DNA of 64,000 nucleotides, taken from positions 4,898,001 through 4,962,000 of the forward strand of contig NZ_CP022464.2 of NCBI RefSeq assembly GCF_002234575.2. Reading direction: 5' to 3'. Of this stretch, positions 8,746 to 17,533 are shown piece after piece; the first letter of the stretch is position 1, and each line of letters starts with the position of its first letter. Below the pieces are notes generated by a model, which saw only the letters and a list, made by a program, of their open reading frames with translations, had not been told where the DNA came from and did not search any database. The DNA comes from Enterocloster bolteae. Lineage in GTDB: Bacteria; Bacillota; Clostridia; Lachnospirales; Lachnospiraceae. The position numbers were made by a program, and so were the translations under genes.

Positions 8746-9783
8746 CTAGTCCGTATTAAAAAACAGTTTCTTTATTTTTTCTGAAAAATCAATCCCCAGC
8801 TTGGCAGCCTCTTCTTTCAGGCGTTCCCTGTCCAATGTAAAATCTATGGTATCCTTGCATGTAACCTTTAATGAAGATGCCAAAGCCGCTAATCCACCCA
8901 AGCCTACGCTGGAATCATGCTCGTAAAACGGAACTCCACATATCAACCCGCTGATAACCGTGGCGAGGAAGCAGTCTCCTGCTCCCGCCGTACTGTTGAC
9001 CGGCTTCCATATAGCAGGTATTCGTTCGCTGTAGCCATTGGCAAAGAACTGGGCTCCCTCTCCCCCCTGTGTAACAATCAACTGAATTCCAGGATTTTGA
9101 CTGCGCAGAAACCCATAACACTCCGGTGCACCACTTTCAGCTTCCACTCCGCCTGCCGTCACAAGGGTTTCCATCTCATGCTTATTGATAGCCAAAAGAT
9201 CCACATATTGAAAAGCGCCTGAACTTATGCATTCCCCCATCTCGTCAGAAGTAAACGATGCAACATTAAAGCAGGAATTCTCTCTTCCCTTTTTCAACAG
9301 ATACAGGCGAATATCCAGAGGAACCTCCGGTGCTGCCAGTACAAGCCCCCTGCCTTTTAATTGTTCCTGTTCAAAAAAGGCAGCTATATCCTCCTCTCTC
9401 ATATTGCCGCTGGCACTATTGCTGGTTGTAATATTACCTCCGTCACTGTCAGGATATACAAAGCATACTGAATACATGGTCTTTTCATGAGAATCCACAT
9501 TTACATACCTGCAGTTTATCCCGTACTGCTCCATTAGTCCCAGGACCTCTCTGCCGCTGACGTCATCCCCGACTCTGCCGATTGCATAGACAGGTATACT
9601 TTTATTAAGATAGGTTATAACATAATGAAGAATAATGTGAAGCTTACAGAAGTCCCGCACATCCATAAGTTCTGCCAGCCTGGACTCATTCCTTCCCAAA
9701 GTGATGTTATCTGAAAAACGGAAGAGGATTCCCGAACCTATCCCTCCGGTTCCCACCACGTAATCGTATTTCAGTTTTCTCAT
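8746..9783 (-). CDS. PfkB-family carbohydrate kinase
   Basis: A 345-residue ribokinase-fold kinase that should phosphorylate a sugar or sugar derivative with ATP. It starts with the glycine-rich 'YVVGTGGIGSGILFRF' and has the catalytic anion-hole motif 'NSTAGAGDCFLATV' with Asp as base. The substrate pocket is not diagnostic. The start at 9783 has GCAGGAG upstream and overlaps the stop of the NagB-like gene. It is the last gene of the LacI-controlled operon, so its substrate is likely the product or co-product of the isomerase-like enzymes encoded before it. Confidence 0.88.
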   Translation of the reverse strand: MRKLKYDYVVGTGGIGSGILFRFSDNITLGRNESRLAELMDVRDFCKLHIILHYVITYLNKSIPVYAIGRVGDDVSGREVLGLMEQYGINCRYVNVDSHEKTMYSVCFVYPDSDGGNITTSNSASGNMREEDIAAFFEQEQLKGRGLVLAAPEVPLDIRLYLLKKGRENSCFNVASFTSDEMGECISSGAFQYVDLLAINKHEMETLVTAGGVEAESGAPECYGFLRSQNPGIQLIVTQGGEGAQFFANGYSERIPAIWKPVNSTAGAGDCFLATVISGLICGVPFYEHDSSVGLGGLAALASSLKVTCKDTIDFTLDRERLKEEAAKLGIDFSEKIKKLFFNTD

Positions 9784-10673
9784 ATATTTACTCCTGCAAA
9801 TTTCCATTCGGGATGCCTTGATATGGGATGGTTGGCTGTCTCATAAGTGGCGGTAATAATGGCATCCCCATGATCCTGCAGAAGCGTCATAGGATACTCC
9901 GAATCCTTCTCCGAAAATAGGGCCACTCTTAAAGCCGTTTGTTTCCAGGAACCTGTATCGCTGTATAACCTGACCTTCTTTGCTGACAGACATTCCCTGA
10001 TTCCAAGTGTAATGGACATAGGAGGGACAAACTGATATGCTGCTCCATAAGACCTTTGTCCCAAGGTGATAATGGTATCCAGGTTATTCTCCTGGATACG
10101 AATACTGGATTCCTTCAGTTCCTCTATAGTAATATGGGAAAAGGGATGTCTTCTGCTCTGATTATAGGCTATGTGCCCATCCTGCCCCCATCCTCCAAGC
10201 GTGTAATCCAACGGTGCCTCCGCTATTTTTTCTTTTACTTCATACATATTCTTTGGGGTCAGAAAATTCCTGTTGGCTTCAGGTATATTTAAATCCGGAG
10301 CAATGGGACCATAAAATTCACGAAGCATAAATGTCCTAAAATTATAGGGATCGTCCTGGGCCAACAGATTTCCCTGCCAGTCCAGACATTCATCCATATG
10401 GAATATAGTTACATGCTTCATGTTTATCCGGTTTTTGTTTATATACTCAGCAAAGGGAGCATACCAGCATTTTGGCCCGCATGGCACAATCGCCCGAAAC
10501 TGCCTTTCTTCTCTGCCCGCCTGAGCGATTTCATCAACAAGCTCTCTGGCCATCATTTGTCCCATTTCACAGGAATCCTTCACCATTCTGAACCGTATGA
10601 CCAACTCAGGATGGGACTCCAACTCTTCCGCAGGTATACTGCACCATTTATATAAATCTTGTTTTTTTATCAT
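9780..10673 (-). CDS. Glucosamine-6-phosphate deaminase/isomerase-like (NagB fold)
   Basis: A 297-residue NagB-family protein. It keeps the catalytic Asp94 in 'FHMDECLDW' (family FxMDEY) and Asp165/His167 in 'GGWGQDGHIAYNQ' (family GxGxDGHIAFNE), so an aldose-ketose isomerisation or deamination of an amino-sugar phosphate is likely. The region around the phosphate loop ('VPCGPKCWY' rather than SGxTP) differs from true NagB, suggesting another substrate. It sits between the isomerase-like gene and the kinase gene. Confidence 0.75.
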   Translation of the reverse strand: MIKKQDLYKWCSIPAEELESHPELVIRFRMVKDSCEMGQMMARELVDEIAQAGREERQFRAIVPCGPKCWYAPFAEYINKNRINMKHVTIFHMDECLDWQGNLLAQDDPYNFRTFMLREFYGPIAPDLNIPEANRNFLTPKNMYEVKEKIAEAPLDYTLGGWGQDGHIAYNQSRRHPFSHITIEELKESSIRIQENNLDTIITLGQRSYGAAYQFVPPMSITLGIRECLSAKKVRLYSDTGSWKQTALRVALFSEKDSEYPMTLLQDHGDAIITATYETANHPISRHPEWKFAGVNI

Positions 10674-10727
10674 GGCTTAGACTCCCGACTCCTCTGTTTC
10701 TGCCTTCCAGCACAAACAGGGCTTTGT

Positions 10728-12110
10728 TTACATCTCAATTAGTTTAATATCCGTTAAGTAACAAAACTCTTTCAGGGTTCCATAAATCTCTTCATCTCCA
10801 TAGGCCAGAGTTATATATTCACTGTCCCACACCTGTACACCATAGTCATAGTCCACATCCATCTTAATAAATGCGTGAGGCCAGAACCACATGCCGGATT
10901 CAGTCCGCTGGTCCTTTAAATCATCCGGATCCGGTGTGTAAACCTGCCCCCGGTGAAGAATCATCTCAAACATTCCGTTATCACGTCCTATGCGACCCAT
11001 TACAACCTTTCCGGGTTTTAGAACTGCCTCTACGGACAGGCCTCCGGCTGAACCTTCTGTAGGTAATCCATGATGTGCAAATCTGGCTTTGTCCGGCCCG
11101 GCCAGGGAGGGCGCACAGGCACCATCACCAATTACCTTAACCACTTTTTTCTCCTTATCAATGCATTGGAAATCACCATAATATACTGGATCCGGAGTCA
11201 GATTACTTAACAGGAATACAGTGAGTACATTATTATAATCACACAGTGTCGCTGTGGGAATTCCCTGCTGCAGCATCATACTCTGCGTAAAGCAGCTGGC
11301 AGCATATTCCTCTGCCAGACCAGGAAATGACTGAATGACATACATATCAAATTTTTCTTTCTCAATTATTTTTTTTACTGCTAAATACAATCTGATTGAA
11401 CGCTCCGTGCAACCGTCATCCGGGGGCATCTCCTGAAAATATGGCTTAATCAGATTCTCTTTTACGTCCTGAATTTCTTCTTCTGTCACTTCTTCGGCAG
11501 CTTTCAATATATCCATGGAATCCCTGGAATCAATGTCCACGCCAAACTCTCTCATGAACTGTGACGGATCCGCACATCCGCAGGTCAATCCCATTCCTCT
11601 TCCTCCAAAGGCCCCTATGGTTGTCATATTCAACTTATTCCGCAGTGCGCATGCCCTTGAAAAACATGCCACCTTTTCGACCGTATCATTGTCACTTCCA
11701 TAAACAGAACGGTACTTCATGCCGATTTCCTTAAAGGATGCCCCTAATGCTAGGGTTCCTACCAGTCTCCATCCCTGAGAGCCCGGCACGGTCCAGATAA
11801 TAACACCCTTGCCGGCACGTTCAAAATCTCTTACCGCTGCCACGATTTCTGAAGCCCATACCCAAGTTCCGGAAAAAAGAATCACTCCGTCCACACTGTC
11901 ATCATGCTTTAATCTGGCAAGCGCCTCACGGGCTTCCTGCTTATAGGCCACTACAATTTCATTTTCTACCAGCTTTACACCTTTGGCCTCAATGGCAGCC
12001 TTGGATTCATCTATAATCTTCTGGTTAATGAACGGCACTCCTAAAGGGTCCTTTAACCCATCCTTATGTACCCCAAACACGATAAATCCCATTTTTGGCC
12101 TTATCATCAT
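10728..12110 (-). CDS. L-fucose/L-arabinose isomerase-fold protein
   Basis: A 460-residue protein resembling the FucI/AraA isomerase superfamily. 'MGFIVFGVHKDGL' opens a Rossmann-like N-terminal domain, 'GAFGGRGMGLTCGCADPSQF' lies in the middle, and 'VIQSFPGLAEEYAASCF' and 'PTATLCDYNNVLTV' resemble the family 'lgldk..p..acEsD..gal'. It is shorter than FucI (near 590), as are several uncharacterised members. It probably interconverts an aldose and a ketose, metal-dependent; the substrate is unknown. The gene lies just after the permease gene. Confidence 0.7.
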   Translation of the reverse strand: MMIRPKMGFIVFGVHKDGLKDPLGVPFINQKIIDESKAAIEAKGVKLVENEIVVAYKQEAREALARLKHDDSVDGVILFSGTWVWASEIVAAVRDFERAGKGVIIWTVPGSQGWRLVGTLALGASFKEIGMKYRSVYGSDNDTVEKVACFSRACALRNKLNMTTIGAFGGRGMGLTCGCADPSQFMREFGVDIDSRDSMDILKAAEEVTEEEIQDVKENLIKPYFQEMPPDDGCTERSIRLYLAVKKIIEKEKFDMYVIQSFPGLAEEYAASCFTQSMMLQQGIPTATLCDYNNVLTVFLLSNLTPDPVYYGDFQCIDKEKKVVKVIGDGACAPSLAGPDKARFAHHGLPTEGSAGGLSVEAVLKPGKVVMGRIGRDNGMFEMILHRGQVYTPDPDDLKDQRTESGMWFWPHAFIKMDVDYDYGVQVWDSEYITLAYGDEEIYGTLKEFCYLTDIKLIEM

Positions 12111-12190
12111 AATTCAGTCCCTCCTGACTTCAACATTAATGTTTTCTTTAACAAACGAATTTCCTATTTAAAATCTGCACAAATAATGAT

Positions 12191-13147
12191 CTACTCGGAT
12201 TTCTGCTGCCGCTTCTGTATGAATCGGTCAAATCCCACTGCCAATAACAGCACTAATCCCTTTACCACCCTCTGCCAGTAATCATCAACTGCCATCATTG
12301 TCATTCCATTAGTAAGAACACCTATAATCAATACACCAAAAACCACATGGCTGATTTTTCCGACACCGCCGGTAAGGCTGACACCCCCCAGCACAACTGC
12401 CGTAATGACATCCATCTCATAACTCTCACCGGCCCTGGGCTGTCCGCTGTTAAGACGCCCCAGCATGACTAATCCTGCCAGTGCACTGCAGAATCCGCTT
12501 ACCGCATACACAAACGCCTTGATTCTGTGAACACTGATACCAGACAACCTGGCTACCTCCTCATTGCCGCCTACTCCATATATGTATCTGCTGTGCCTCG
12601 TCTTTGACAGGAAGAATATACCTGCCGCAAATGACAGAACAAGTATGATGACCGGTATGGGGACTGCTCCCACATAGCCCTGACCAATGACAGCATACCG
12701 TGAATCGAATCCAAATACAGGAGTTCCTCCCGTAATCAGATACGCCACGCCGCGTAAGGAAGTCATGGTTCCCATGGTTGCTACCATAGGAGGTATCCCT
12801 ATGTGACTGATAACAAGCCCGGTTGCAAACCCTATAAGGGTACATAAGGCTAGGGAAATCAGGGATGCAATAATTGGATTAACATTGTTTATCATCATCA
12901 TTGCTGTCAGGACGCCGCTTACCCCAATGATTGCCCCTACCGATAGGTCGATACCCCCTGTCAGGATGACAAACGTCATGCCAATAGCGCAGATTCCATT
13001 GATAGATACCTGCCTTAACACATTGGCAATATTGCTACCCGTTAAAAAATTAGGTGCAAATATGCTCATAGCCGCAAAAAGTACAATAAAAATGATTATA
13101 ATGGCATATTCTGCAATAAATGTATTAATATTCATTTTATTCTTCAT
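12191..13147 (-). CDS. Ribose-type ABC transporter permease
   Basis: A 318-residue polytopic membrane protein of the RbsC/XylH/AraH family, with roughly eight to ten hydrophobic segments and the family stretch 'GGIDLSVGAIIGVSGVL'. 'VVLGGVSLTGGVGK' is the loop that contacts the ATPase. It forms the channel for the sugar delivered by the binding protein encoded upstream. The start at 13147 follows AGAAGGGG; the longer frame to 13174 overlaps the ATPase gene. Confidence 0.92.
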   Translation of the reverse strand: MKNKMNINTFIAEYAIIIIFIVLFAAMSIFAPNFLTGSNIANVLRQVSINGICAIGMTFVILTGGIDLSVGAIIGVSGVLTAMMMINNVNPIIASLISLALCTLIGFATGLVISHIGIPPMVATMGTMTSLRGVAYLITGGTPVFGFDSRYAVIGQGYVGAVPIPVIILVLSFAAGIFFLSKTRHSRYIYGVGGNEEVARLSGISVHRIKAFVYAVSGFCSALAGLVMLGRLNSGQPRAGESYEMDVITAVVLGGVSLTGGVGKISHVVFGVLIIGVLTNGMTMMAVDDYWQRVVKGLVLLLAVGFDRFIQKRQQKSE

Positions 13148-13160
13148 ATGAATACCCCTT

Positions 13161-14675
13161 CTATAAAGCTGCATAATTCAGAATTAATTCCTGGGAATAT
13201 TCTTCAGGCATCAATTCCTTTACAACCTGCCCCTCCTTCATCACGATAATCCTATCCGACATTCCAATCAGCTCTGACATCTCCGACGATACCATTATGA
13301 TGCTGGTGCCGTTGTCAGCCAGTTGTCGCATGATTTTATAGATCTCCTGTTTGGCTCCAACATCAATCCCTCTGGTTGGTTCATCAATAAATAGCACATT
13401 GCATTCCGTTGCAAGGCATTTGGCGAGAACAACCTTCTGCTGGTTTCCTCCAGACAATTTCATTACTGGCTGCAGAAGTGAGCTTATTTTTATGGAAAGG
13501 TCAGCAACCAGCTTATTGCAGATATCCTTTTCCTGCTTCTTCTTAATTACGGCAAAGCGGGATAATCTGTCCAGAATGGCAAATGATATATTATGTTCTA
13601 TGCTCATACCCATAATTACACCCTGCTGTTTCCTGTCCTCCGGCAAAAGAGCAATACTGTTTTTCAGGGCCACTGCCGGCGAGGTAATGTTTATCTTTTT
13701 CCCCTTTAGAATGATTTCACCTTCCGTAATTTCATCCGCCCCATAGAGCGCCCTGAGAAGTTCAGTCCTTCCTGCACCTACTAAACCTCCGATTCCCAGT
13801 ATCTCCCCCTTTCTCAAAACCAGTGACATATCCTTAAGCCTTCTGTTGCTTACATGGCTCACCTCCAGAACTTTCTCCTCGTTGATGTGGCCTAAATCGG
13901 GAAATGTCTCCCCCATCTCCCTTCCGACCATATCTGCAATCAGGGTCTCACGGCTGGTCTCAGAAACCGGATGAGTAGATATATATTTCCCATCCCGAAA
14001 AACTGATACGCGATCGCATATTTCAAAGATTTCCTCCATTCTGTGGGAAATATAAATGATAGTGATTCCTCTTCCCTTTAACTGTCTTACAATTGTATGG
14101 AGAGTCTCTGTCTCCTGTTCTGTCAGCGGTGCCGACGGCTCATCCATGATAATCAATTTTGCATTCTTTGAGATAGCCTTTACGATTTCCACCAGCTGCT
14201 GCTGTGCAATCCCCAGTCTCTGAACACGAATTTTAGGATTAATGGCCGTTCCAATCTCTTTAAACATTTTTTTGGTATTTTCATTCATCTGCTCATAATC
14301 CAAAAAACCTTGTTTCATGAGTTCGCGGCCAAAATAAATGTTCTCACTTACAGACAGGAACGGTATCAGATTAAATTCCTGATAAATGGCTGTTATTCCT
14401 GCGTCCAGCGCCAATGCAGGAGTCAATCCGCTATATTCCTTTCCGTCAAACATGATTTTACCTTCGCTAGGTGCGTGGGCACCTGTAAGAATCTTAATAA
14501 AGGTGCTCTTCCCCGCCCCATTCTCTCCCACCAGAGCGTGTACTTCTCCCCTTCTGACAGAAAAATCAATATTATTAAGGGCCTTGATTCCCCCGAACCG
14601 CTTGGAAATCTTATGGACTTCCAGAATTATATCTGTATCATCAATTTGAGGAGTTTCCTCTAACCGATTGTTCAT
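13161..14675 (-). CDS. Sugar ABC transporter ATPase, two nucleotide-binding domains (RbsA type)
   Basis: A 504-residue protein with two fused ATPase domains, as in RbsA/XylG/MglA. Domain 1 has Walker A 'GENGAGKST' (50-58) and Walker B 'LIIMDEPSAPLT'. Domain 2 has the degenerate loop 'GLVGAGRTE' typical of the family, signature 'LSGGNQQKV' and 'LFIDEPTRGIDVGAK'. It powers import of the sugar through the permease encoded downstream. Confidence 0.95.
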   Translation of the reverse strand: MNNRLEETPQIDDTDIILEVHKISKRFGGIKALNNIDFSVRRGEVHALVGENGAGKSTFIKILTGAHAPSEGKIMFDGKEYSGLTPALALDAGITAIYQEFNLIPFLSVSENIYFGRELMKQGFLDYEQMNENTKKMFKEIGTAINPKIRVQRLGIAQQQLVEIVKAISKNAKLIIMDEPSAPLTEQETETLHTIVRQLKGRGITIIYISHRMEEIFEICDRVSVFRDGKYISTHPVSETSRETLIADMVGREMGETFPDLGHINEEKVLEVSHVSNRRLKDMSLVLRKGEILGIGGLVGAGRTELLRALYGADEITEGEIILKGKKINITSPAVALKNSIALLPEDRKQQGVIMGMSIEHNISFAILDRLSRFAVIKKKQEKDICNKLVADLSIKISSLLQPVMKLSGGNQQKVVLAKCLATECNVLFIDEPTRGIDVGAKQEIYKIMRQLADNGTSIIMVSSEMSELIGMSDRIIVMKEGQVVKELMPEEYSQELILNYAAL

Positions 14676-14714
14676 TCATCCACTTCCTCCATCATTCCTC
14701 GCACTTCATTATGG

Positions 14715-15716
14715 CTAGTTTCCAACCACATCTTTCTGCCAAACTGGCTCATACCTTCTCTGAACCACTGCATCTTCCTGTTTTTCTGTTAAATATTTAT
14801 ACATAGCTTCGGCCAGGTCCTCACCTGCTTCATAAGGGAACAGGTTGCAGGATGATCTGTAAACACTGTTTTCAACTTTCATTTTTTCTTTTCCTTCATC
14901 CGTGGCATCACAGCCGCCGATATAAAAATTGTCCGGAATTTTCTGCATGGCCGATACTGCTTCGTACGCGCCGATTGCCGTAAAGTCATCGCAGGCGCAT
15001 ATCACATTTACCTCAGGCTTTGCCAACAAAACGGACTCCGTCACCTTCATTCCCAGATCTGTATTGCTGGCATTCTGTCTGGCTACCACCTCTGCCTCAG
15101 GGGCGTTCTCCAAAATACCATCATTGATGCCGTCTCCTCTTCGGATGACCGCCTCCACATCATCTTGAGCAAGAATCAGCGCTCTTCCTTTTCCACCCTG
15201 TTCTGCTTTAATCCACTCAGCGGCCGCATTGCCAATAGCATATCCTATATTATACTCATCCAGAGAGCCGTCAATCTGCGCATTGCTCACAGGCTGCGCC
15301 TCTGCGGATACTACGATTCCCTTTTCCTTAGCTTGGTCCACCACTGTTTTCAGGGCATTCTCATCCAAAGGTGATATCATAATTCCGTCTACATCACGCT
15401 GTACCGCATCCTCTACATAGGAAACCTGAGTGGCTACATCATACTTGGAATCCAAGATCTGTGTCTTAATTCCCAGTTCTGCACATTTTGACTGGAATCC
15501 ATCGTAAACCTGGATAAAATACGGATTGGCACTGTCCTGCGTCACATATACAAATTCCATACCGGAGTCTGCCTTATTATCCCCACCGGATGTGGCGGCT
15601 GTATCCGTATGCTTCTGTTCAGCCTTATCGCCCGCGTTTCCACCCGATGCAGAGCATCCAGCCAATGTCCCCATAAGTGAAAGAACTAACAACATTGCTA
15701 CCATTTTTTTCTTCAT
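14715..15716 (-). CDS. Sugar-binding lipoprotein (RbsB type)
   Basis: A 333-residue periplasmic-binding-protein-like lipoprotein. The signal peptide ends in lipobox 'LAGCS', followed by a low-complexity linker and a two-lobed domain starting 'FVYVTQDSANPYFIQVYDG'. 'QRDVDGIMISPLDENAL' matches the RbsB/LacI-type sugar-binding fold. It captures the sugar outside the membrane for the ABC importer. The start at 15716 follows AAAGGAGG, and a LacI-type operator lies 31 bases upstream. Confidence 0.93.
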   Translation of the reverse strand: MKKKMVAMLLVLSLMGTLAGCSASGGNAGDKAEQKHTDTAATSGGDNKADSGMEFVYVTQDSANPYFIQVYDGFQSKCAELGIKTQILDSKYDVATQVSYVEDAVQRDVDGIMISPLDENALKTVVDQAKEKGIVVSAEAQPVSNAQIDGSLDEYNIGYAIGNAAAEWIKAEQGGKGRALILAQDDVEAVIRRGDGINDGILENAPEAEVVARQNASNTDLGMKVTESVLLAKPEVNVICACDDFTAIGAYEAVSAMQKIPDNFYIGGCDATDEGKEKMKVENSVYRSSCNLFPYEAGEDLAEAMYKYLTEKQEDAVVQRRYEPVWQKDVVGN

Positions 15717-15746
15717 GAATATACCTCCTTTTGGCAGGAAAATGAT

Positions 15747-15760
15747 TCGAAACGTTTCGA
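15747..15760 (-). promoter_or_regulatory. LacI-family operator O1 before the binding-protein gene
   Basis: A perfect 14-bp palindrome TCGAAACGTTTCGA. The central CG and flanks are typical of LacI/GalR-family sites; it differs from the CcpA cre consensus at the second position (C, not G). It lies between the lacI-type gene and the transporter genes. Confidence 0.8.
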
Positions 15761-15774
15761 TTTTCAGGTAAACA

Positions 15775-15799
15775 TTAAGGTGTTTGATAAACACCTTAA
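15775..15799 (-). terminator. Hairpin after the lacI-type gene (partial terminator)
   Basis: A perfect 11-bp stem (arm TTAAGGTGTTT) with a 3-base loop begins 5 bases after the regulator's stop. The minus-strand tail (TGTTTACC) is weak in T, so it may only reduce read-through from the regulator into the transporter genes. Confidence 0.55.
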
Positions 15800-15803
15800 T
15801 TCT

Positions 15804-16802
15804 TTATCGTTTGACAGTGTCTCTGATAATCAAGGATGGCTCCAAAATAACTGAGTCAGGAACAATACCATACTGCAAAAGGTTCATCAGGTTATTGACT
15901 GCCAGCTTGCACATACGCTCGATAGGCTGGCTCACGGTTGTCAGCGGAATCTGGTTGATTGTAGCGTATATGACATCATCATAACCGCATACGGACAAAT
16001 CCCTTGGAATAGATAAGCCTTTAATCCTGGCTGCCTGAAGCACTGCACAAGCCGTAAAATCACTGTTAGTCATGATTGCCTCCGGCCTCTCCTTCAATAT
16101 CTCCATGGCCAGCTTCTGCACATCATCAAAATGATAGGTACTCTCATAAACATTGGACTCGGAATAAACCAGACCGGCTTCTTCTAACGCCATCTTATAA
16201 CCGCTGATATATGTCTCATCAACCCGTCTGTCGCCAATCAGCATCACGATGTTATGAATATCCCGTTCAATCAAGTACTGTGTCATCAGATAGGAGCCCT
16301 TTTTCAGATTACACATAACAAAGGGTGCGCTGCTCTGCTCATAGTAGGCGGCCAGAAACAGATAGGGTATTCCATATTCATCCAGCTTCTTCATATGTTC
16401 AATATCATTGACATAAGTCAGCTGCGGAACCCATATAACTCCGTCAACCTTTCTCGAAATGAATTCAGAAATATACTTTTTCTCATTATTACTGCTGTTT
16501 CCTGTAATCCCTAATATAAGAAAAAAGCCGTAACTTTCCACTTCTCTTCGTATGTATTCTGTAATCTCACTATAAAAGCAGTTTCTCACATCCGGTATAA
16601 GCAGACCAATTACCTTTGTTCCGGATGTTCTCAGATTACGGGCAGCATTATTGGGCTGGTATGATAGCTCCTCTACTGCATCCAATACCATCTTCCTGGT
16701 TTTGTCTGTAACCCCCTCTTTCCCATTAATGGCCAAGGATGCTGTTGATATGGAAACACCTGCTAGTCTAGCTACATCTTTGATTGTAGCTCTCTTTTCC
16801 AT
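15804..16802 (-). CDS. LacI-family transcriptional regulator
   Basis: A 332-residue repressor-type regulator. The N-terminal helix-turn-helix 'TIKDVARLAGVSISTASLAI' and hinge 'LSYQPNNAARNLRTS' precede a sugar-binding core ('VIGLLIPDVRNCFYSEIT'). It should release DNA on binding its sugar ligand. It heads the transporter operon, has its own strong promoter with an operator at the start site, and two more matching sites lie nearby, so it probably represses itself, the transporter genes and perhaps the divergent acetyltransferase. Confidence 0.92.
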   Translation of the reverse strand: MEKRATIKDVARLAGVSISTASLAINGKEGVTDKTRKMVLDAVEELSYQPNNAARNLRTSGTKVIGLLIPDVRNCFYSEITEYIRREVESYGFFLILGITGNSSNNEKKYISEFISRKVDGVIWVPQLTYVNDIEHMKKLDEYGIPYLFLAAYYEQSSAPFVMCNLKKGSYLMTQYLIERDIHNIVMLIGDRRVDETYISGYKMALEEAGLVYSESNVYESTYHFDDVQKLAMEILKERPEAIMTNSDFTACAVLQAARIKGLSIPRDLSVCGYDDVIYATINQIPLTTVSQPIERMCKLAVNNLMNLLQYGIVPDSVILEPSLIIRDTVKR

Positions 16803-16822
16803 TCATTTTCCTCCTAGTTGCA

Positions 16823-16836
16823 TAAAAACGTTTCGA
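16823..16836 (-). promoter_or_regulatory. LacI-family operator O2 at the regulator's start site
   Basis: TAAAAACGTTTCGA matches the O1 palindrome at 12 of 14 positions and covers about +1 to +14 of the regulator's promoter, a classic place for autorepression. Confidence 0.7.
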
Positions 16837-16843
16837 TAATTCG

Positions 16844-16871
16844 ATTATAGCACAATTTTTCAGCTTGTCAA
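16844..16871 (-). promoter_or_regulatory. Sigma-A promoter of the lacI-type gene
   Basis: TTGACA (16871-16866) and TATAAT (16849-16844) are both perfect, with a 16-base spacer. The predicted start is near 16837, directly next to operator O2. Confidence 0.85.
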
Positions 16872-16906
16872 CGACTAATACTATACATTTTATACAGTTA
16901 TCAATC

Positions 16907-16935
16907 TTGCTTTATTTATTTATCCATGTTAAAAT
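16907..16935 (+). promoter_or_regulatory. Promoter of the acetyltransferase gene
   Basis: TTGCTT and TAAAAT with a 17-base spacer, about 35 bases before the GTG start and divergent from the lacI-type promoter. Confidence 0.6.
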
Positions 16936-16969
16936 CAATAATCATACATTGAATAAGGAGAAATAGACT

Positions 16970-17530
16970 GTGATAAATACCGAAAAATCGAAACGTTTAG
17001 ATGGACAGTTATATTATAATCAGGACCCTCTATTACTGGAAGAACACCTGAATGTCCAGATGCTGCTTCATCAATATAATCATTTGCCTCCGAACAAACG
17101 TAAGAAACGTCGGAAACTCCTAAAGCAAATCCTAAACCATCCACCAAAGGATGCCTGTATTGAACAGCCGTTTCATTGTGACTTTGGCTACAACATCCAT
17201 ATTGGCAGCCATTTTTATTCTAATTATAATCTGACCATACTGGACTGTAATAAAGTTACCATTGGACACCACTGCCTGATTGGCCCCAACGTCAGCATCA
17301 TTACTGTGAATCATCCCCAGGACAGAAAGCTCCGTTCCAGGGATTTGGAATATGCCACACCCGTGACCATTGGCAACGATGTGTGGATTGGATGCGGTGC
17401 CATCATCAACCCTGGCGTTTCTATCGGAGATAATGTCATCATAGGTTCAGGCAGTATTGTAACCAAAGATATCCCGTCCAATTCCCTGGCGGTAGGGAAT
17501 CCCGCCAGGGTCATCCGTACACTGGACTAA
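16970..17530 (+). CDS. Sugar O-acetyltransferase (maltose/galactoside acetyltransferase type)
   Basis: A 186-residue left-handed beta-helix transferase that moves acetyl from acetyl-CoA to a sugar hydroxyl. The catalytic His lies in 'ITVNHPQD', and the hexapeptide repeats are 'VTIGNDVWIGCGAIINPG' and 'VSIGDNVIIGSGSIVTKD', ending in 'AVGNPARVIR'. The start is a GTG with AAGGAG 9 bases before. A LacI-type operator lies within its first codons, which ties it to the divergent sugar operon; LacA-type enzymes are classically linked to sugar import. Confidence 0.9.
   Translation: MINTEKSKRLDGQLYYNQDPLLLEEHLNVQMLLHQYNHLPPNKRKKRRKLLKQILNHPPKDACIEQPFHCDFGYNIHIGSHFYSNYNLTILDCNKVTIGHHCLIGPNVSIITVNHPQDRKLRSRDLEYATPVTIGNDVWIGCGAIINPGVSIGDNVIIGSGSIVTKDIPSNSLAVGNPARVIRTLD
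16988..17001. promoter_or_regulatory. LacI-family operator O3 inside the acetyltransferase gene
   Basis: TCGAAACGTTTAGA matches the O1 palindrome at 13 of 14 positions and lies at codons 7-11 of the acetyltransferase gene, downstream of its promoter. It could act as a transcription roadblock or a loop partner for O1 and O2. Confidence 0.65.
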
Positions 17531-17533
17531 AAG

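Noticed and set aside
15747..15760. CcpA cre site
   Set aside because: The palindrome has TCGAAA in place of TGNAAN, and two related copies surround the lacI-type gene, so the local regulator fits better.
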